From the NCBI GenBank assembly GCA_946411215.1, contig CAMKDH010000004.1, positions 1 through 35,825 of the forward strand: a stretch of 35,825 bases of DNA. Direction: 5' to 3'. This DNA comes from an uncultured Treponema sp. Lineage in GTDB: Bacteria; Spirochaetota; Spirochaetia; Treponematales; Treponemataceae. Below are positions 8,768-19,700 of this stretch, piece by piece (the stretch's first letter is position 1; each line of letters begins with the position of its first letter). The translations under genes were made by a program, and so were the position numbers. Under the pieces are notes generated by a model. It had not been told where the DNA came from. It worked only from the letters and a program-made list of their open reading frames with translations, and searched no databases.

Positions 8768-9238
8768 ATGGAAAAAAAATATAACGTAGATTCTTTTAAT
8801 CTTGACCACACTAAGGTTACAGCTCCCTTTGTTCGACTTGCTGCAAAAAAGGTTGGCGAGAAGGGTGACATTGTAACTAAGTTTGATATTCGATTCTGTC
8901 AGCCAAATAAGGAGTTTATGACTACAGGTGCCATTCACACACTTGAACATCTTATGGCTGAATATATCCGTGATGAAATGGAAGGCGTAATTGATTTGTC
9001 TCCTATGGGCTGTAGAACAGGTTTTTATTTTACAGTTTGGGGTGACCGTTCCGAAGAAGAAATTGCCGGCCATCTTATGAACGTTCTTAAAAAGGTTGCA
9101 GTATGGGACAAGCCTGTTCCTGCTACAACAGAACAGGAATGCGGAAACTATCGCGACCACGATCTTGAAGGCGCAAAAAAATATGCTGCTGCATGGGTAG
9201 CAGGAATAGAGAAAAAAGGCTGGAACGCATTTATTTAG
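8768..9238 (+). CDS. luxS: S-ribosylhomocysteine lyase (autoinducer-2 synthase)
   Basis: HTLEHLMAEYIRD metal site, MGCRTGFY, EQECGNYRDHDLEGAKKYA. Confidence 0.97.
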   Translation: MEKKYNVDSFNLDHTKVTAPFVRLAAKKVGEKGDIVTKFDIRFCQPNKEFMTTGAIHTLEHLMAEYIRDEMEGVIDLSPMGCRTGFYFTVWGDRSEEEIAGHLMNVLKKVAVWDKPVPATTEQECGNYRDHDLEGAKKYAAAWVAGIEKKGWNAFI

Positions 9239-9244
9239 TAGAAT

Positions 9245-10768
9245 ATGAATATTCTTCATAAATTCAAAGAAACTGCGGTCTCTGTTCTGCCGGTAATGGC
9301 GATTGTATTTTTGTTAGGCTTGACTATCGTGCCGCTTGAGCCCTTGCTGCTTCTTCGATTTTTTATAAGTGGAGTATTACTGATTATTGGTCTTACTATA
9401 TTTTTGCTTGGTGTAGACCTTGGTATTCAACCAATGGGTGAGCGTTGTGGTGCTGCCCTTACTAAAAAGAAAAGCTTGTTGCTGTTGCTTGTCGTTGCTT
9501 TTATAATTGGATTTATTGTTACAGCTGCCGAGCCTGATATTCAGGTTTTTGGAGATCAGGTACGAAGTGTTTTTCCTTTTGTAAATAAAACTTCCTTTAC
9601 ATTTGTTATTGCGGGCGGGGTAGGTATTTTTATAATGCTGGGCCTGCTTCGCACTGTTACAAATCTTTCTCTTAAATGGACGCTTTTTATTTCATATACA
9701 ATTCTTTTTGTTGTGGCATTTTTTGCGTCTGATGCTTTTATTGCAATAGGCTTTGATTCTGGCGGGGCTACAACCGGACCAATGACTGTTCCTTTTATAA
9801 TGGCCTTGGGTCTTGGTGTTTCTTCGGTACGTGCCGGTAAAGATGATAACTCTTTTGGTTTGACAGGTGTTTCTTCTGTTGGACCTGTTCTTGCAGTCTT
9901 GATTTATGCAATTGTGGTGAATGGTGCGGGCTTTGGTGCAGGTGGCCCTTCGGCAGACTCAGGGACCGCGAATGCATTGTCCGTGGCTCCTGAGCTTGTC
10001 GAAGGACTACAGTTTGCCTCAATCTCTGCAATCATCCTGTCTGCTCTTCACGAATCTCTTACTTCTATAGCGCCTTTGTTCGGGCTTTTTATTATCTTTC
10101 AGATTTTTCTTTTGAAAATGACAGCCCGTCAGGTAATCCGTATGCTCATTGGTTTTGCCTACAGCTTTATTGGCCTTACAGTTTTTCTTGCGGGTGTATA
10201 TGGCGGATTTATGCAGACAGGAAAAGTCCTTGGCGAATCCTTTGGTGCTCTTGCTTTTACAAAAGGCGGAGTGTGGATGTTCCTGCTAATATTAACAAGC
10301 GTTCTTCTTGGAGCAATTATTGTTTGTGCAGAACCTGCAGTCTGGTGTCTTAGTGAACAGGTAGAAACTGTAAGCGGCGGTACAATCAAACGAAAAATGC
10401 TTCTTGTTTTTCTTTCTATTGGAACTTCTATTGCAATTGGTCTTGCAATGTGGAGGGCAATTGCAGGCTTTAATATTAAGCTCATACTTGTGCCTGGTTA
10501 TATAATTTCAATGCTTCTTATGCTGTTCTGTCCAGAGCTTTTTACAGGCATAGCGTTTGACTCAGGCGGTGTTGCATCGGGACCATTAACTTCTACCTTT
10601 GTGCTTTCATTTGCGTTAGGGGCTGCTAACAGTTCATCGGGCAGTAATGATTCGTTTGGTGTAATTGCGCTTGTTGCCATGATGCCTCTTATTGCAATCC
10701 AAATAATGGGAATTGTTTATAAAATAAAAACCTCAAAAAATCAAAAGCAGGGAGGTCAAAGTGTATAA
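9245..10768 (+). CDS. DUF1538 family membrane protein, internally duplicated (two homologous halves)
   Basis: Repeated motifs TAAEPDIQVFGDQV / CAEPAVWCLSEQVE and IAIGFDSGGATTGPMTVPFIMALGLGVS / TGIAFDSGGVASGPLTSTFVLSFALGAA. Confidence 0.88.
   Translation: MNILHKFKETAVSVLPVMAIVFLLGLTIVPLEPLLLLRFFISGVLLIIGLTIFLLGVDLGIQPMGERCGAALTKKKSLLLLLVVAFIIGFIVTAAEPDIQVFGDQVRSVFPFVNKTSFTFVIAGGVGIFIMLGLLRTVTNLSLKWTLFISYTILFVVAFFASDAFIAIGFDSGGATTGPMTVPFIMALGLGVSSVRAGKDDNSFGLTGVSSVGPVLAVLIYAIVVNGAGFGAGGPSADSGTANALSVAPELVEGLQFASISAIILSALHESLTSIAPLFGLFIIFQIFLLKMTARQVIRMLIGFAYSFIGLTVFLAGVYGGFMQTGKVLGESFGALAFTKGGVWMFLLILTSVLLGAIIVCAEPAVWCLSEQVETVSGGTIKRKMLLVFLSIGTSIAIGLAMWRAIAGFNIKLILVPGYIISMLLMLFCPELFTGIAFDSGGVASGPLTSTFVLSFALGAANSSSGSNDSFGVIALVAMMPLIAIQIMGIVYKIKTSKNQKQGGQSV
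9947..10005. repeat. 59-bp REP-like imperfect palindrome inside the DUF1538 coding sequence
   Basis: CCTTCGGCAGACTCAGGGACC...centre ATGCAT...GGCTCCTGAGCTTGTCGAAGG. Read in frame it encodes ...SADSGTANALSVAPELVEG. Confidence 0.8.
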
Positions 10769-11441
10769 ACTCATTACGTGCATTGTCCCACACAATAGCG
10801 GGGAACTGATTACAAATGCTGCAAAACAAGCGGGTGCAGGTGGTGGCACAATTATCATGGGGCGTGGAACTGCTTCTAACAGTGTTCTTCAGCTGCTTGG
10901 TCTTGGTGATACTTCAAAGGATATTACCATGAACATCGTAGATGATGCTTTGGCTCCTCAGGTTTGCAAAAGCATTGAAGAAACTTGTGCAGATAAAAAA
11001 TCTCATTTTGGAGTACTGTTTACAATAAACGTTTCTGACTTTGCAAAAGCCGGAAGCACAGAAAAATCAAAGGTGACGGCTGACGCTGACAAGCCAACTA
11101 CTTCAGAAGAAAAATCAGGAGATCAGAATATGGAAAAATATGAAGCAATAAATATCATCGTAAATAAAGGATATGCAGAAGATGCAATGGCTGCCGCAAG
11201 AAAAGCAGGTGCGGGCGGTGGAACAATAATTGGTGCCAGAGGAACTGCAAAAGAAGGCGATTCAACTTTCTTTGGTGTAGAAATTGTTCCAGAAAAAGAA
11301 ATGCTTATGATTCTTGTTCCGCAGGATAAGAAAGAAGCTGTTGTAAATGCAGTGTCCTCTTTAAGCTGTTTTGAAAAAGCGGGAAGTGGAATTATCTTCT
11401 GCCAGAACGCACATGATTTTACATTGCTGGGCAGGAAGTAA
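10761..11441 (+). CDS. Tandem two-domain PII-like regulatory protein
   Basis: GTG start after GGGAGGT, overlapping the DUF1538 stop by 8 nt. Two PII-like units: AAKQAGAGGGTIIMGRGT... and AARKAGAGGGTIIGARGT... Confidence 0.88.
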   Translation: MYKLITCIVPHNSGELITNAAKQAGAGGGTIIMGRGTASNSVLQLLGLGDTSKDITMNIVDDALAPQVCKSIEETCADKKSHFGVLFTINVSDFAKAGSTEKSKVTADADKPTTSEEKSGDQNMEKYEAINIIVNKGYAEDAMAAARKAGAGGGTIIGARGTAKEGDSTFFGVEIVPEKEMLMILVPQDKKEAVVNAVSSLSCFEKAGSGIIFCQNAHDFTLLGRK

Positions 11442-13700
11442 TTATTTCACAACAAATTGAATTGTCTGTTGCTCTTCGCCGCAAATTACGGTACAAGAGT
11501 GTTCACCCCTTTCTACCGGTAGAGAAAATACAAAAGGTCGTTCTACTGTCTGATATTGTTTATTGTCATAATAAACAACAAGCGTATTTTCTGCCCCTCC
11601 AAATACTTCAACCGAAACAGCCTGTTTTTCTTTATGTAACTGCGAATAATAAAAAAGCGCATTATTCTTTGGCGTTTGAATAGATAAAGGCGCAGTGTTG
11701 TAATTTATATGAACATCCGGCTTTGTTGTTCGTGCCCACTGCTGATATTCCGGCGGATATAAAGTTTGTAGATTTCCGTCCTTTTCTTTATGCCAGCTGC
11801 AGGTTTCCATTTCATCAAGAAAATCATTCATGCAATATTCATATACTGTCGCAGGGCAATCAGCGCAAGCCCGCATTCCGCTGAGCGAACAGATTTTCTG
11901 TTTTGTCCAGTTTTGAGGTTCAGGGAATTCCATCTCTTTAAGTTTCTCAGGTGAAGGAGTTTTTTCGCCATAAACATAATCAAGCAATTTTCTTGCAGTC
12001 CATGCAGGCAAGGAGCTTCCTGTTTTTCCAATTACTGTCTGACCGCTGAAGTTTCCCATCCACACTCCAATCGTGTAATCTTTAGTTGCGCCAAGTGCAA
12101 TAATATTCTGATACTGATTTGAAGTTCCTGTTTTAAAAATGGCTGGATATGAAGTTTCAAAAGTTTGCGAATAACCAAAGCCTAAAGCACGTGCTGCCTT
12201 ATCAGAAAGGATTGAACAGATAAGACGTGCTGTGTCCTCTTCATAAATCTGTGTTCCTCTAAAATCTTTTCCGTCGCGGACAAAAACAGAAAAAGCGGGA
12301 ACGAGTTCTTTTAATGAAACTTCACCTGCTCCAAGTGCAAGTCCTAAATCTGCATTTTTTCCTGTGCGTCTTAAAGATTCAAAGCCTAGCGCATAAAGTT
12401 TTTCGAGGTAGTTATTAACGCCTAACTGTGCGAGTATACTTACTGCAGGAACATTCAGACTTGAAGCAAGAGCAATCCTGAAACGAACAGGTCCGTTGTA
12501 TCTGTTGTTAAAGTTTGAAGGAATATAAAGCTTTTCTTCTCCAAACTCCTGCGGAATATCTGCAAGAATAGAGGACGGTGTATAAAGCGGCCTGCCATCA
12601 GAATTTTTTGTTTCAAGCGCAAGGGCATATAAAAAAGGCTTCATCGAACTTCCAGGCTGATTGTTTACAAGAACACCATCAATCTGGCCATTGTGTGCAT
12701 CATCAAAAAAATCGGCACTGCCAACCCATGCCAAAGGTAATCCTGTTTTATTTTCTATAAGCAAAAGACTTGCATTTGAAATGCGGCTTCCCTGTGCCTG
12801 TAAAAGAGCATCATTAAGAAGCTGTTGCGCATAATGTTCAAGGTCGAGATTAATAGAAAGAGTTACGGAATTGCTGTCGGGGTTGTAGGCCTGTGAGTCA
12901 TCAAAACCAGCCCCCTGTCGCAAATATCTTATATAATGTGGTGCCTCATAAGGATATGAAAAAACTTCTTTTGGCAAAAACTGCTCAAACTCCTGCAGCG
13001 TCAGTTCTTTATGAAAAATCTTGTTGTAAAGTTCGCACGCACGCTCTGCACAGTTTGCTTTATTTTTTATAGGATCATAAAAGGTAGGGTTCCTTGGAAT
13101 TACAGCAAGGCAGCAAAGCTCCTGTGGTAAAAGAGTTTGAGCTGTGCGCCCATAAAAAGTTCTGGCAGCAGAAGAAAGCCCTGTAGCACCATGACCAAAA
13201 TAAAGGCTGTTTAAATATGTTTCAAAAATCGTTTTCTTTGTATGCTTAGCTTCGATTACATTTGCGTAAAAAATATCATGAAGCTTCCTGTGAACTGTAA
13301 GGGTGTTATCTTCATTCACCATTTTTACAAGCTGCATTGTAATTGTTGAACCACCGCGCACAATCTGTTTGCCGCCTGCATTCTGGAAAAAAGCACTCAC
13401 AAGGGCAGGGTAATCAACTCCGTTGTGAAGATAAAATCGTTTGTCTTCTGTTTTTACAAAGATTTTTTTTATGTCTTTGGTTATCTGGTTGCCGGCAAGC
13501 TTTTCGCGGCGGCCTCCATTTTCCAATGAAGTAACCTGTAAAAGTTTACCCTGAGAATCATAATAAACTGTTGAATATGGATGAGATTTTAATTCTTTAA
13601 GAGGATCATGGCGAACAGTCAGCAGTGCAAGGCGAACTACAATATTAATTGTAATTATGCCAAGTACTACTGCTATAAGAACTTTTATTCTATGATGCAT
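11442..13700 (-). CDS. pbpC: Penicillin-binding protein 1C (glycosyltransferase plus transpeptidase)
   Basis: KTEDKRFYLHNGVDYPALVSAF, GGSTITMQLVKM, transpeptidase SxxK in NQPGSSMKPFLYALAL, KTGTSNQYQN; C-terminal PBP1C-type extension. Confidence 0.93.
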   Translation of the reverse strand: MHHRIKVLIAVVLGIITINIVVRLALLTVRHDPLKELKSHPYSTVYYDSQGKLLQVTSLENGGRREKLAGNQITKDIKKIFVKTEDKRFYLHNGVDYPALVSAFFQNAGGKQIVRGGSTITMQLVKMVNEDNTLTVHRKLHDIFYANVIEAKHTKKTIFETYLNSLYFGHGATGLSSAARTFYGRTAQTLLPQELCCLAVIPRNPTFYDPIKNKANCAERACELYNKIFHKELTLQEFEQFLPKEVFSYPYEAPHYIRYLRQGAGFDDSQAYNPDSNSVTLSINLDLEHYAQQLLNDALLQAQGSRISNASLLLIENKTGLPLAWVGSADFFDDAHNGQIDGVLVNNQPGSSMKPFLYALALETKNSDGRPLYTPSSILADIPQEFGEEKLYIPSNFNNRYNGPVRFRIALASSLNVPAVSILAQLGVNNYLEKLYALGFESLRRTGKNADLGLALGAGEVSLKELVPAFSVFVRDGKDFRGTQIYEEDTARLICSILSDKAARALGFGYSQTFETSYPAIFKTGTSNQYQNIIALGATKDYTIGVWMGNFSGQTVIGKTGSSLPAWTARKLLDYVYGEKTPSPEKLKEMEFPEPQNWTKQKICSLSGMRACADCPATVYEYCMNDFLDEMETCSWHKEKDGNLQTLYPPEYQQWARTTKPDVHINYNTAPLSIQTPKNNALFYYSQLHKEKQAVSVEVFGGAENTLVVYYDNKQYQTVERPFVFSLPVERGEHSCTVICGEEQQTIQFVVK

Positions 13701-16700
13701 AAGTAGCCGTCACCACGACCGAATGTTTCTGGTTCGTACATACATTCAGCTTGAACTGGTGGAACAGGATAAATACCTCTTCGTGCAGCTCTAAATGTAA
13801 AGTTTACAGTTGCAGTTCCAGAACCAAAGGAATTCCAGAAGAACTGTACTTCGTTATCGCGGATTGCTTTATTGCTGAGCCAGTGTCCCCAAGAAAGATT
13901 ATTCTTTTCTTCTACTGTTCCTGTTGTTACAAGTGAAGAATCAAGAATCTCTGCGCCTGAAGGAATTGGGGCTCTCAAAGCAAGATATTCGCGCTTCTTA
14001 TGAGTTTCGACAGTTATAGAAGCTTTATAAATCTTACCGCTTGTAAGATTCAAAAGACAATCTGTGCTGTTAGATTTATTTACAACCTCATCAGTCTCAG
14101 AATCAATAATTGTATATGTAACCTTTATGCCTTCATCGCGGGCAGTAAGATATTCATCTGGCATTGCATAGCGCATCTGCATTGTGTAATACAGATTACC
14201 AGTTCCGTCTCTCTTGAAGGTAACATCTGCAGGAGTATCTGGTGTGAGGCTGCTAAGAATATCTCCTTCAAAAGTGAGTTCAAGCTTTTTAGGTTTAGCG
14301 TTTGCACCCTTGAAGTTTTCTCCAAAGAGTTCTGTGCCGTTAAGAGATACAGTTCCTTTATAGTTAGTATCATCTAACTTGCGGCCCTTGATATATGTAT
14401 AAATTGCTTCAAGAACTCGTGAAGTTGTTGCAGTATTCTGCCAGTAACCATGACTTTGATTCTGCATGAGTGTATAAATGAGTTTATCAACCATCTGGTC
14501 ATTTGGATTAAGCTTGCAAAGAAGCTCAAGAATCAAAGCCATTTGTTCAGAATCAGAGTTGTACCATTCCCACATATTGCTTCTTGATTTACGAATAACA
14601 GAAACTGTTCGTCCGTCAATCTGCAGGTAGTCGCGGATTTCCTGTGCAATAGTGCGTGCTTCGGTAGAATCTCCTCCATTGCTTCCTGCAAGATATGCAA
14701 ACGCAATAAGCGCATTTGTTGAAAGACTAAGGTCCTTGCGTTTTGCATAAAGATTTTGCAGAATAACATTCATGTTTGGTTTTCCTAACAGAGCATGGAT
14801 GTAGCAGGCATAAGCCCTCTGGTAGTCGTACTGGATATCCTGGCGTTCTGCAAGTTCCCTGCGGATATAAGTCAAAAGATTATCGATATCATAGCCAAAA
14901 TCATCAACCTTATAACCTCGTTCAAGAGCCAGTGCATAAATATATGCCATTCTTAAACTTACATACAATGAAGGATAATCTCCATTTGGCCAGTAAGGGA
15001 ATCCACCTTCATTAAGCTGATACATTCCCCAGGTTTTCAGGTAAGATTTAACTAACGTTTCAACATTAGAAATCTCAGAGTTCAAACCGAATACATCAAT
15101 ATATTCTCCAAATGCAATGAGTGGAAGAATCTTACTAGACTGCTGTTCAAGACATCCATATGGATATGCAAACAGATAGTTCACAGAGCTTCCGAGCATA
15201 CCAAGTCGTGTCGCATCAATTGTAAATGAAACATCACCGCGTGCATCTTTAGCAAAGCCCGGAATTACAAGCTGTTCTACAGATTTTCCAGTTGTGCTTT
15301 CGTTGTTAATTGTGCCTAACGTTGCAACAGTTTCGTATGTATAAGTTTTTTCAATCTTAATCGGGGAGTTGAGTTTTTCATTAAATATATCAGAGTTTAC
15401 TGTATAAACAAGCTCTACAGTTCCAGACTTTTCAGCAGCAACATTAAAGTAAACAACAGAAGAATCTCCTGGTGCTACATAAATCTTATTAGTAGCTGGT
15501 CCATCAATAGAAGCCTCTCCTGGAATTGTAATCCTTCCTTCTCGTTCATCCTGTGCAGTATTTTTTGTAGGGGTTCTTGTTTCAAGAGAAATTGTTATTT
15601 CATGTCCCTTTGCATCAAGGTTTGTAACAAGAACACCACATTCTGCAGTATCGCGTTCGCGGAGCTTTCTTGGCTGTACCTGCTGAACGTTGATTGGATT
15701 CTGGACAACAAACTCATCTTCTTTAAGAGAGAACAAATCATCCTTTACTCCAAAAGCAGTGATTCTGTAAGTTGTAAGGCTGTCTGGAACTTTGAAGGTA
15801 ACAGTTGCTTTACCATTTTTGTCTGTAACAACTTCTGGTTCAAATACTGCTGTAGGCCTGAAGTCCTTTCGTTCATCTTCATCCTTTTCTTCATCAGAGT
15901 CACCACCCTGCAAATCCTTAATGCTGTATGTAACAGGATCCATGAGCAGTGCGCGGGAATCACCACCACGAACTCTAAGAGGGAAGTTGCTTGTTGAATA
16001 GAAATAATCAATTGGATTTGGAACATGGTAGTTGATTAAATCAAGAACACCACGGTCTACAGCCATTACTGTAAGCTCTGCATTGCTCAAAGGCTTTCCA
16101 CCTTTTGTTGCAGTTAAGGTAAGGGTTGCCATTTCGCCTGGTTTGTAAGAAGGCTTGTCTGTTTCAACAGCAACAGAGAATGCCCTTACATAAGGATTTA
16201 CAAATACAGGTGTAACACCAAAATATCCTTTAGGCTTGTCTAAGTCTGGCTCACCGTATTGATGTGTTGGCTGACCCTGACGAACAGAATAAGAAGAAAC
16301 TGCAACATAGAATACAGGAACAAACTTTGAAGAAACTGGAACTTCAATTACATTTGCAGGTGAATCAAAATGTCTGATTTCTTCAGAGAAAATACCTTCT
16401 CGCTCAATTGTAATAAGGTAGTCACCTTCTGGAAGTGGGCTTTCCATAAGAATCTGTGCCTTGTCTCCAGGATTATATTGTGACTGCTCCGGAGTAAGAT
16501 TAATTGCTTCGGAATTGTAATCATTGTAGCGGTAGAAGTCACCGCCAGTTACATAAAATCCCAGTTGAGTTATAACAGTACCATCATCTTTGTCTTTACC
16601 AGTAACTGTGAGTGTGTACCAGCCGGAATTAGTTGGAGTAAGAGAAAGTGTTCCAGTTGCAGAAGTACCGATATTTATTGTTCCGGTTGCTTCTTCAATT

Positions 16701-19700
16701 TCCTGGCGCTCGTAACGTGAGTAAAGAGTATTATCAACACTCTGTTCGTGGATGACTGTCCATTCTTCACGCATAAGCTTGTAAGAAAGAGAAGAAACCT
16801 TCTGCATAGGATTTGCCAGAGAGTTTCCTTTTACATCTGTAAGAATATATGGGAAATCAATTTTAGTGTTAGTCTTAGCAAACCCAGAAGAACCTGCTGA
16901 ACGTTTTACACCAACGTAGAATTTCGCAGGGTGAACTGTGATGTTTGCAGCAGTAGAAATGCGCTGATTTGAAACATCTGTTACGCTTGATTCAACTCTG
17001 TAAGAATAAGTGCTTCCATCTGTAATTTTTTCTGAAGTACAAGAAAGTGATGCTTTTCCTTCTGCGCTGAGTTTTCCTTTTGAATCTGAATAATACATTC
17101 TGTAAGAGTAAAGATCAGGACCAAAATCGAAGCCTTTTGTTTCTGGAGTTTCAAAGCTGATATTCTGTGCCTGCTTATTCCATACAGTATTGTATTCAGC
17201 GCCACTCAAAGCACCTCCCGCAAGATATTCTGCAGAAAGCTCTGCTGTAAGAGTATCGCCGCTGTAATATGTAATTTCCGGAACAGTAATGGATGCTGTA
17301 GTTTTTACACGTTCAAACTCTGCAATCTGGAAATTGATTCTTTCTATAGTATATTGATCTGCATCATCGCGGTGATATTTAATTGTATAATGTCCAGGCT
17401 TCTGATCATCAGGAATTTTAAATGAACCATAGAATCCACCCGAAGCAGAAAGTGTGCCCGAAATTTCCGGAGTGATTTTTTCTCCGTTCCACCAGCCTTC
17501 TTCTACATTAATTGTGTAGCTTCCTGAGTGAACATTAAGAGCACCAAGAATCTGGTCACGGTCAATTCCACGGTATGTAACTGTTTCTCCAGGTCTGTAA
17601 ACTCCGCGGTCTACAAACATAAAGGTTCTTTGAATTGCTTTGCGTGCATCGTGTCTTGAAGCGGTTGGAACTCCGTCTCTCCAGGTATTATGTGAAGTTG
17701 GAGAGAACACAGCTTTATCATCGCCCTTTGCAACGTATACAATAAGATTATCCTGATAGCTGTAATCGTAATCGTGATTTCGTTCATAAGCAGCAATCTG
17801 TTCTTCTGTATAATTAATTATTGCAAGACCATTCTTATCTGTTTTCCCCTGAGCAAGAATGTGGTCCAAAGGATCATCGGTAAGCCTGCTGCATTCATTC
17901 AAAACATAAACATCGGCATCGGCAACAGGCTTGTTTGTAGAAAGACTTCGAACCATTACAACAGCACGGTTAATTCCCATACGAGTTGTAATTCCAAGGT
18001 CAGTTACCTGAACTGTAAGAATGTTATCATCTTTTTTTGTATATTCTTCGCCATCCCAATAATCAATGTCTTTATATTCTGTATGTGCATCAAAGCGAAC
18101 AAAGCCATATCCGTTTGTAAGATAAGGATCAAGTTCAATTTCTTCAAAGTGGCGTCTGTTCTTTTCTTCATCATTTACGTAAACAGGGTGATCAAGATAT
18201 ATTCCCTTGTCGCTTGTATAAAGAGGATTTTGTACACCACGAATCATATAGTAAGAACCGTTCAAAATATTCTGATGTTCATAAATCAATTTGTGAGGGA
18301 ACTGTGCTTCGAGCATGCGTGCGCCGTAATCAAGATAATTAACGTATGCTTTTACAGGACGAGTTTTGAAAGTGTAGTAGAGAGTTCCGTTTCCGTTGTT
18401 GTATAACTGACCATAAATATCTCTAAAGCCATTCTGAATGTAAAGATAATAGGTTGAGTTGAGTTCAAGTGGAAGACTGTGAATTGTAAGGTAGCGTCCG
18501 TTTATTACAATATTATCTTTTGTAAGTTTATAAATATTTCCTTCTGTGTCGTGAACAGTGATGTATTCAATTACTGAATCTTCATCTGGTATCTGAGAGA
18601 AAATAATCTTAAGAGGATTTCCCATGTTTCCGTCTGTGTAATCTGTATAATCACTTACTCTTATACGGTCAAACGGCTGAAGGGTTTTAAATGTAGAAGT
18701 TTTTGCATCATCTGTCGTACGGATAGAAATAACACTGTTGTGAGGAATGTATCCGTTGATTGTAACAATAAAGGAATTTGTTGTTCCTGCTTCTTTATTG
18801 CATTCCGGTTCGTTATTCCACCAGCTGAAGGATTTATTTGAAAAATCAGGTTCAACCGAAATTGCAGATGCAGTATAAAGATTGTTGCCTGCTTTTACTA
18901 CAAGCTTGTTTGCAAGTGATTCTGCTTTTAAAAGATAGTTAGTTCGAACAAACACGCGGTTTTCGTATGCGGGCAAAGCACCTGTTGTGTTGTCGTAGGC
19001 GCACATATTTTCTTTTATGTAGCCGCCCCAGATTTGTTTGATTTGAACAGGTTCTGCTTCTGTCTTAAAGGTTGTTTCGCCTCTTATAGAATTTCCGTAA
19101 ATTGATTTTAACTGAGGATCAACTTTGATGGTGTAGATAACAGAAGGGTCTGCTGCTTCTTCTGCTTCAAAACTGATGTGCTGTGTGCCGTACCAGTGGA
19201 AGGTTCCTTTAAGCTTTGGTGTAATTGTAACAACATCAGAGGTGCTCGAAGGAGCGTCCAAAGCAGTAAGTGCGCGTACCGGTTGTGTAAAGATTACATA
19301 GAACTGTGGATATCTTGCTTCTGATACAACGCTCTTTTTTGGACCCCAGTCTTCTACTTTTAATTCAAGGCCCGAAAGATCTTCATCTTCTGTCTGCTTT
19401 TTTTCGGTGCTGTAAATATTAAACTTTTTGCGTTCAGAAGAATACTTTGTTTTATATTCATCAAGCTTTCTGATTTTTGGAATTACAGAAGTTGATTCTT
19501 TGTCTTTCTTTGATTTTTTATCTTTGGTGCTGGAAGTATTATTTTGAGACTGAAAATCCTCAGGCTCTTCTGCAGAAAAATCAAGGTCGAAGAATGAAGC
19601 CATTGAATCAAAGGTTGCTCGTCCTTCGCTTGCAGCAACGCGGATTGCTTCTGCACCTTTGGACTTTCCTTTTGTCTTTATATTAAAAGTTGCTTCTCCG

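Noticed and set aside
8582-9259. 225-aa minus-strand ORF spanning mtnN-luxS
   Set aside because: Antisense to two strongly conserved genes and crosses their intergenic hairpin.
9795-10031. 78-aa minus-strand ORF with VLRQAQEP and SLSLPKG
   Set aside because: Antisense reading of the REP-like palindrome in the DUF1538 gene; useful as a palindrome marker, not as a gene.
17774-18406. 210-aa plus-strand ORF inside the alpha-2-macroglobulin gene
   Set aside because: Antisense to a well-supported 2042-aa CDS; composition biased to I/N/C/F with no motif.
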